From: Gnetum montanum
Lineage: Eukaryota; Streptophyta; Gnetopsida; Gnetales; Gnetaceae
Direction of reading: 5' to 3'
NCBI GenBank assembly: GCA_015680685.1
Contig: MNCI01028452.1
Location: 420,781-482,780 of the forward strand
Length of the DNA: 62,000 nucleotides
Shown here: in pieces, positions 57,247-62,000 of the stretch
Layout of the letters: each line of letters opens with the position of its first letter
Numbering within the stretch: the stretch's first letter is position 1
Position numbers and translations under genes: made by a program
Notes under the pieces: generated by a model
Seen by the model: only the letters and a program-made list of their open reading frames with translations
What the model was told of the DNA's origin: nothing
Database searches by the model: none

Positions 57247-58330
57247 TTTGTTAGAGTTTGGTTTTATGCCTTCTTTGTGTAACTCTAATATATAAGGGTA
57301 CAAATAATAAGTTAAGAAAGTAATCATAATTCTAGTGTATAAGATAACTATAAGTCATAATATTTTTTACAATTATGAGCATTATAAGTCTTACTAATTG
57401 GTTACAAGTCCTTTTTGAGTGATGAATAGAGTTACATTAATCTTGTTTGTAAATTAACATTAATCATAAACTATCATAAATAACTTATCATAGGTACTGT
57501 TTTTGGTTTTGGTAAATTGTAACGTCATATTTGGGCTTACTATTACTTCTAACCAAATTATACTAAGTTTATAAAAACTTCTTATGTTTCAATGATATTG
57601 CATTGATAATGCTATAATTTTTATGTTGTTGTAGAATATTTAAGCATTGTGGGCTCATGGCACACGTGATTCTTATGAAAAATTAGTATCCTTAGTTTTA
57701 CATGGGGTAGGCCACTTTAGACTAATTTAGTGATCCATCGCTAGGTTGGTTTAATTTTCATTGTCAATTGATGGATGACTACCTCAATCATAGCTTTTCC
57801 TTCTATCCTTCATAGCATTTTTAGCTAATTCTTTCATGAATCTATCATTTAAGTTCACTGTGCTAAATTTCTTCAATCTTGTCCTTGAGGCATAAGTCCT
57901 TCATTTTAGCTAGGCATATAAGAACTTTCTACTTCTCCTATCTTTACTATTCAAGAATTATTTTTTTTCCATTATAGGTACAATTTGAAAGAGTTAGAAG
58001 CTTTCTTCTTCTACTACTTCTTTTTGTACTTATGATTCAAAGATTTTTTTTTCACTTATGGTCCTAGGAATGATCACCTTCTATTCCTTTTGGCTTAAAA
58101 ATGCTTTTTCTTTCTTTTGTTCCATGACTATTTTTTCATTATTTATTCACATTTTTATGTATATTTTATGAGGTGTGAACTTCAGCTCCTTTGAACCTTA
58201 TAATAATGTGTGATTTGTGATGGTTCATTGTAACCTCTTGTAACTACTAATAGCCTAAGTTAAGAAACTGATTATTGTATCTTGACTTAGGAATATATTC
58301 TAATGTTCTGCTTCAAGCATTAGTTTTTAG
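57247..58330. repeat. Repeat R, copy 1
   Basis: Matches 59757-61800 once the solo LTR and SINE are removed. Shared phrases: 'GTTATGCCTTCT', 'AACTTATGTTT' and 'CTTTTTGTACYTA'. About 1.1 kb; no coding potential recognised, no terminal inverted repeats spotted. It keeps the empty sites of both the solo LTR and the SINE found in copy 2. Confidence 0.75.
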
Positions 58331-59756
58331 CTCATTTCTTTATGTTTGCAAATTTATAAGTGGTTTTAAAAATATTTATTTTTATTCTTTGTACTTTTAT
58401 TTTTAATACATCATGTTCTCTCCTTCACTTGTGAATTTAAAAACATGATAATTTTTAATTTCTTTTTTTTTTTTGTAATATTTGGTTACCAGTTTTTCTT
58501 TATTACTTGAGATATTATTAAGAAGTTGAAAAATATTAAAGGATGAATATTTTTTGATGACTTCTTTAGTCCTATAAATTTACTCAAAATTTATGCTATC
58601 ATTATGCATGAAATGAGATTTAAGTGATGCTTTCATTAGATTTTCCAAGCATTGGGCATTAAGGTCTAATACCCAAATTTTATGAGAATATCTCAATGAT
58701 CAACTTCTAAGAATTTCAATTTTAGGGGCTTGAAATTTTCCTAATATATTATGTTCAATTTTCTTTCTTATAAGCTCAATTCTCTCTCATGATCAATCAT
58801 GTTTACCTATAGTGTGTTGTGTTGTTCGTGGAGGTAAGGTTCCTAGCATATTATCATATAGTGGGATCTATGGGACTTATATAAATTTTCCATCATAAGT
58901 CTAATAATCCTTGTGGCTAAAAATAGTTTTGATATCTTTTTGTGATGGGTCAAAGTTTGAAAAATATTCTTTTCAAGTATCAAGCCAAAATTTTATGTGA
59001 AATGATACATGATAGACATACTTTTCCAAGTCTTTATGACTTAGAATTTTAGGATCAATCAAACATCACATTCCAACTTTATGAAAATATTGTTTCTTAT
59101 ATCTTGTTCTCATTTTGGTTAAATGACACATGTTTTTCCCTCTCCATTGAACATATGGTATCAAATTTTTATGTTTTTACTTGCATCTTTTTTTTTTCTA
59201 GTGTTCTAATTGATGCTTCCTCCTACAAGTTCAAATTGTTGTAACTTCTTTCTCAATGTGCACTTCATCAAGTAGGAAAATGGTTTAGATTAGTATCTTT
59301 AGATGCAAATCATAAGCTTAAGTCCATAACACATTCTATTGGTACCACATTAATCCTTGTTTGTTTTCTTAATAAATTATCTTATTGATAACTTATAATT
59401 ATCTTCATGTTTTGTGTAAAATTGACCACCTTCATTTACTCAGTTTTTTTCTTAAAATGTCATCTTTTTTAAGTTTTATCATTTCAAGTTTCATTTATAA
59501 CAATATTTCAAGGATACTCTTAACTACAAATTACTTAGCCTCTTAGGTTTCTTTCATAGGACTTTTAGGTTATTTAACACCATCCTCTTTAATATTTTCA
59601 CTCAACTTCTCATTTGTTCGTTTTTATTCTTTGTGAGATTCTTATACCCTTAGCCTATTTTGCTAGAGGTTTTTATGATGCCTAATATTCTTTGTATTTT
59701 GATAGATATCATGATATTTTACTTTTTCTATGACTCTTACTAGTTGTAACACCATG
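58331..59756. other. AT-rich DNA without recognised features
   Basis: No long reading frame and no repeat partner in this window was seen. T-rich on the + strand. Confidence 0.5.
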
Positions 59757-60464
59757 TTAGAATTTGGTGTTATGCCTTCTCTAGGAAACTTTAATATACC
59801 ATGATCTAAATAAAGAGTTAAGGAAGTAATCATAACTTTTGTGTATAAGATAACTGTAATATTTAATGGTGTCTATATATATGAGTATCATAAGTCTTAC
59901 CAACTCTTTACGATTCCTATAAGCAATGAATAGAATCACGTTGATCTTGTTCCTAGATCAACACTAATTATAAGCTATCATAAATAGTCTATGACAAGTA
60001 CCATTTTTGGTTCTAGTAAATTGTAACATCATTTTTTGGCTTACTATTACTTTAAGTTAAATTATATTACATTCATAAGAACTTATGTTTTAGTGATGTT
60101 ATTATAATAGTGCTACAACTTTTATGTTGTTGCAATATATTCTAGCATTACAGGCTTATGATGCACTTGTGATACTTGTTGATGAGTGGTGAGGTACCCC
60201 TACACTCAACCATACGAATACGAGCGTGCGATCTGGTCGAACTCCGCAGACTAAATGCCTTAACACCACAAGAAACACTTGGGGTTAATTGTTCATTGTC
60301 TTCCCAGGCTTGCTTGTAAGTATCACGGTGTATGGTTAAGCAAGTCTGAGGTATGTGATTTTTTTGGTATTTTTAGATTTATCGCCTATGCTATGAGAGA
60401 GAGGGTTGAGAAACTAACTAACTCTAACTAATTTCCTAAGTCTAAATTAACTAGCATCAGCATC

Positions 60465-60699
60465 NNNNNNNNNNNNNNNNNNNNNNNNNNNNNNNNNNNN
60501 NNNNNNNNNNNNNNNNNNNNNNNNNNNNNNNNNNNNNNNNNNNNNNNNNNNNNNNNNNNNNNNNNNNNNNNNNNNNNNNNNNNNNNNNNNNNNNNNNNNN
60601 NNNNNNNNNNNNNNNNNNNNNNNNNNNNNNNNNNNNNNNNNNNNNNNNNNNNNNNNNNNNNNNNNNNNNNNNNNNNNNNNNNNNNNNNNNNNNNNNNNN
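60465..60699. other. Assembly gap (235 N)
   Basis: Run of N. It falls where the U5 tandem repeats would be in related LTRs (compare 26568-26690), so repeat collapse is a likely cause. Confidence 0.95.
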
Positions 60700-60887
60700 C
60701 GTACACAACTTGGGTTCAGGTTACAAGCTGCTCGAATAAAGAGCCATTCACTCTAAGACTCCTACTGCGGGCACATGGGAAAAATTCTAACTCTGGAGTG
60801 ATCAATCTGCCAGAGCTTCGCTACTTCTAGCTAGGATTGGGAAATAAGGGGAGTGCCGCCTCTTATTTATAGATATGGCGGTGGACC

Positions 60888-60932
60888 GCGATATCGCGTA
60901 CGCGATATCGCAGGGAAAGACGCGATATCGCG
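60888..60932. promoter_or_regulatory. Perfect 24-bp U3 palindrome plus a 12-bp half-site
   Basis: 60888-60911 equals its own reverse complement: GCGATATCGCGT then ACGCGATATCGC. Ten bases further is CGCGATATCGCG (60921-60932), also perfectly palindromic. The TATA box is 16 bp away, as at 14581 and 26121. Confidence 0.85.
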
Positions 60933-61024
60933 GCACAGTGCATGTCACGTCTCATCACTTGTGAAAAATCATTATCCTTAGTCTTACATGGGCTATGTTA
61001 CTCTAGAATCCTTTAGTGATCCAT

Positions 61025-61183
61025 AAAAAATGAGGTATTAGCCTAGTGATAAGACACTTAATTTTGAAGCTCTAGGTCATGGGTTCAATTCCGGTGGACA
61101 ATGCTAAGTTATATAAAGTTCTAATTAGACTATATATCTTAGGATGTATCTATGTTTCACTTATTTCAAGTTTCAATACCCCA
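61025..61183 (+). mobile_element. tRNA-derived SINE, copy 3
   Basis: A box TTAGCCTAGTGATAAG (61039-61054), B box GGGTTCAATTCC (61081-61092), and a tail ending CAAGTTTCAATACCCC. Flanked by TTTAGTGATCCAT and TTTAGTGATTTAT (61012 and 61184). Repeat R copy 1 has the uninterrupted site at about 57727. Confidence 0.85.
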
Positions 61184-61802
61184 TTTAGTGATTTATCACT
61201 AAGTTGGTTTAGCTATAATCAATAAATAATGGACTACTACCTGATTCAAAACCTATCATTTTCTCCTTCATAGTTTTCATAGCCACACTTTTTATGAATC
61301 CTTTATTTGCATTCACTATGCTAATTTTTTTCAATCTTGTCATTAATGCACTAATCCTTCATTTGACATTAGGCATATTGAGAACTTCATCTTTTCTTGT
61401 CTTGACTATATATGATTTATGTTTTTACATCCGAGGTACCATCCATAAGAGGTAGGAGATTCCTTCTTCTTCTACTCCTTTTTGTACCTAAAAAATTTAG
61501 AGCTTTCTTCACTTATTGTCTTATGAATCACCAAATTCTATCTTTTTTGGTTACGAATGGTTTTTCTTTCTTTTGTTATATGGCTATTATTTCTATTGTT
61601 TATTCACATTCTTATGTATATCTTAAAAGATATGGAATTGAGCTTCTTTAAATCTCATAAGTATTTTTGACACCAATGATTCATCATAGCATCTCATAAC
61701 TACTAACAACTTAAGTTAAAGAAATAATGATTATATCTTAACTTAGGAAGATATTATAACATGCTATGTCAAATTCTTTTACTATTTTAAATTCTCAAGT
61801 GT

Positions 61803-62000
61803 TGATAAGTAATCTTTGTGTTAGCCCCAATATCGAGTATGTGATATTGGGTCCTAGGAAATGATGTTGGATATTCGATATTATCTCTTTTGTGCTAGCT
61901 TATAAATACAACACTTGGGTGCACAATTGGGATAGTTTTAGTTATCAATTTTTGATAGTCTTTCTTAGATTTTTGCATTCAAGTTTTGTTATTTCTAGTG
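61803..62000 (+). mobile_element. Start of another LTR at the window edge
   Basis: TGATAAGTAATC opens the segment. A palindromic block with arms CCAATATC and GATATTGG is at 61827-61850, and the TATA box (CTTATAAATACAACACTTGGG) at about 61900. Downstream 'GATAGTTTTAGTT' resembles the R region of element B LTRs. The rest is outside the window. Confidence 0.65.

Larger units (their letters stand above)
60180..60957 (-). mobile_element. Solo LTR in repeat R
   Basis: TGATGAGTGGTGAGGTACCCC to CACGTCTCATCA, with the target duplication CTTGT (60175-60179, 60958-60962). Minus orientation; TATA box inverted at 60864-60871. An assembly gap (60465-60699) lies inside. It retains many CpGs and a perfect promoter palindrome, so it looks young. 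Confidence 0.93.
59757..61800. repeat. Repeat R, copy 2, split by a solo LTR and a SINE
   Basis: Segments 59757-60179, 60958-61024 and 61184-61800 align in order with copy 1. Confidence 0.75.

Noticed and set aside
60428-60708. Open frames of unknown residues
   Set aside because: They consist almost entirely of the assembly gap.
61038-61110. tRNA gene
   Set aside because: A and B boxes are present, but the stems do not pair convincingly and the unit continues into a body shared by two other copies with a target duplication; a SINE fits better.

Overview
This window is plant nuclear DNA from a repeat-rich genome. It is dominated by decayed Ty3/gypsy LTR retrotransposons inserted into one another and into older LINE-like and unclassified repeats, with a few tRNA-derived SINEs. 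I found no intact host gene. Host-derived coding remnants are confined to the left end (957-2125): an ascorbate peroxidase exon fragment and a kelch-type fragment. The species cannot be fixed from the sequence. Athila-like and Tat-like lineages, a tRNA-Asp-type primer site and plant-type SINEs all point to a land plant with a large genome.

Layout. 1-2125: minisatellite and gene fragments. 2126-5394: AT-rich DNA with LINE remnants. 5395-6126 and 15337-15605: one poly(A)-tailed retroposon with 13-14 bp target duplications, split by element A. 6127-15336: element A, an Athila-like element on the + strand with LTRs, tRNA-Asp-type PBS, gag, protease, RT, RNase H, integrase and PPT; target duplication CCCCC. 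15619-18566: resumed LINE copy 1, two SINEs, LINE copy 2. 18567 to about 56926: element B, minus strand, which carries gag and a long coiled-coil ORF but no pol. B is interrupted by element C (21496-32496, Athila-like, minus strand), which itself contains a + strand solo LTR (26013-27033, target duplication CTCCT). B is also interrupted by element D (33640-51830, an 18.2 kb Tat-like element with two RNase H domains, target duplication GTGAT). 57247-61800: two copies of an unclassified repeat R; the second holds a solo LTR (60180-60957, target duplication CTTGT, with an assembly gap inside) and a SINE. 61803-62000: start of another LTR.

How it works together. A and C encode the full Athila-like enzyme set. 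B has the same LTR ends, PBS and PPT but lacks pol, so it looks like a non-autonomous partner. All elements carry stops, frameshifts and lost catalytic residues, largely of the C-to-T type expected from methylated DNA, so none should be active.

Most unusual points: (1) an intron-bearing gene on the opposite strand lies between protease and RT of element D (40892-45187), with splice phases that keep its reading frame; (2) a 24-bp palindrome sits 16 bp upstream of the TATA box in three Athila-like LTRs, and B has kept the palindrome layout with different arm sequences; (3) element D has an analogous but unrelated palindromic array in its LTR.
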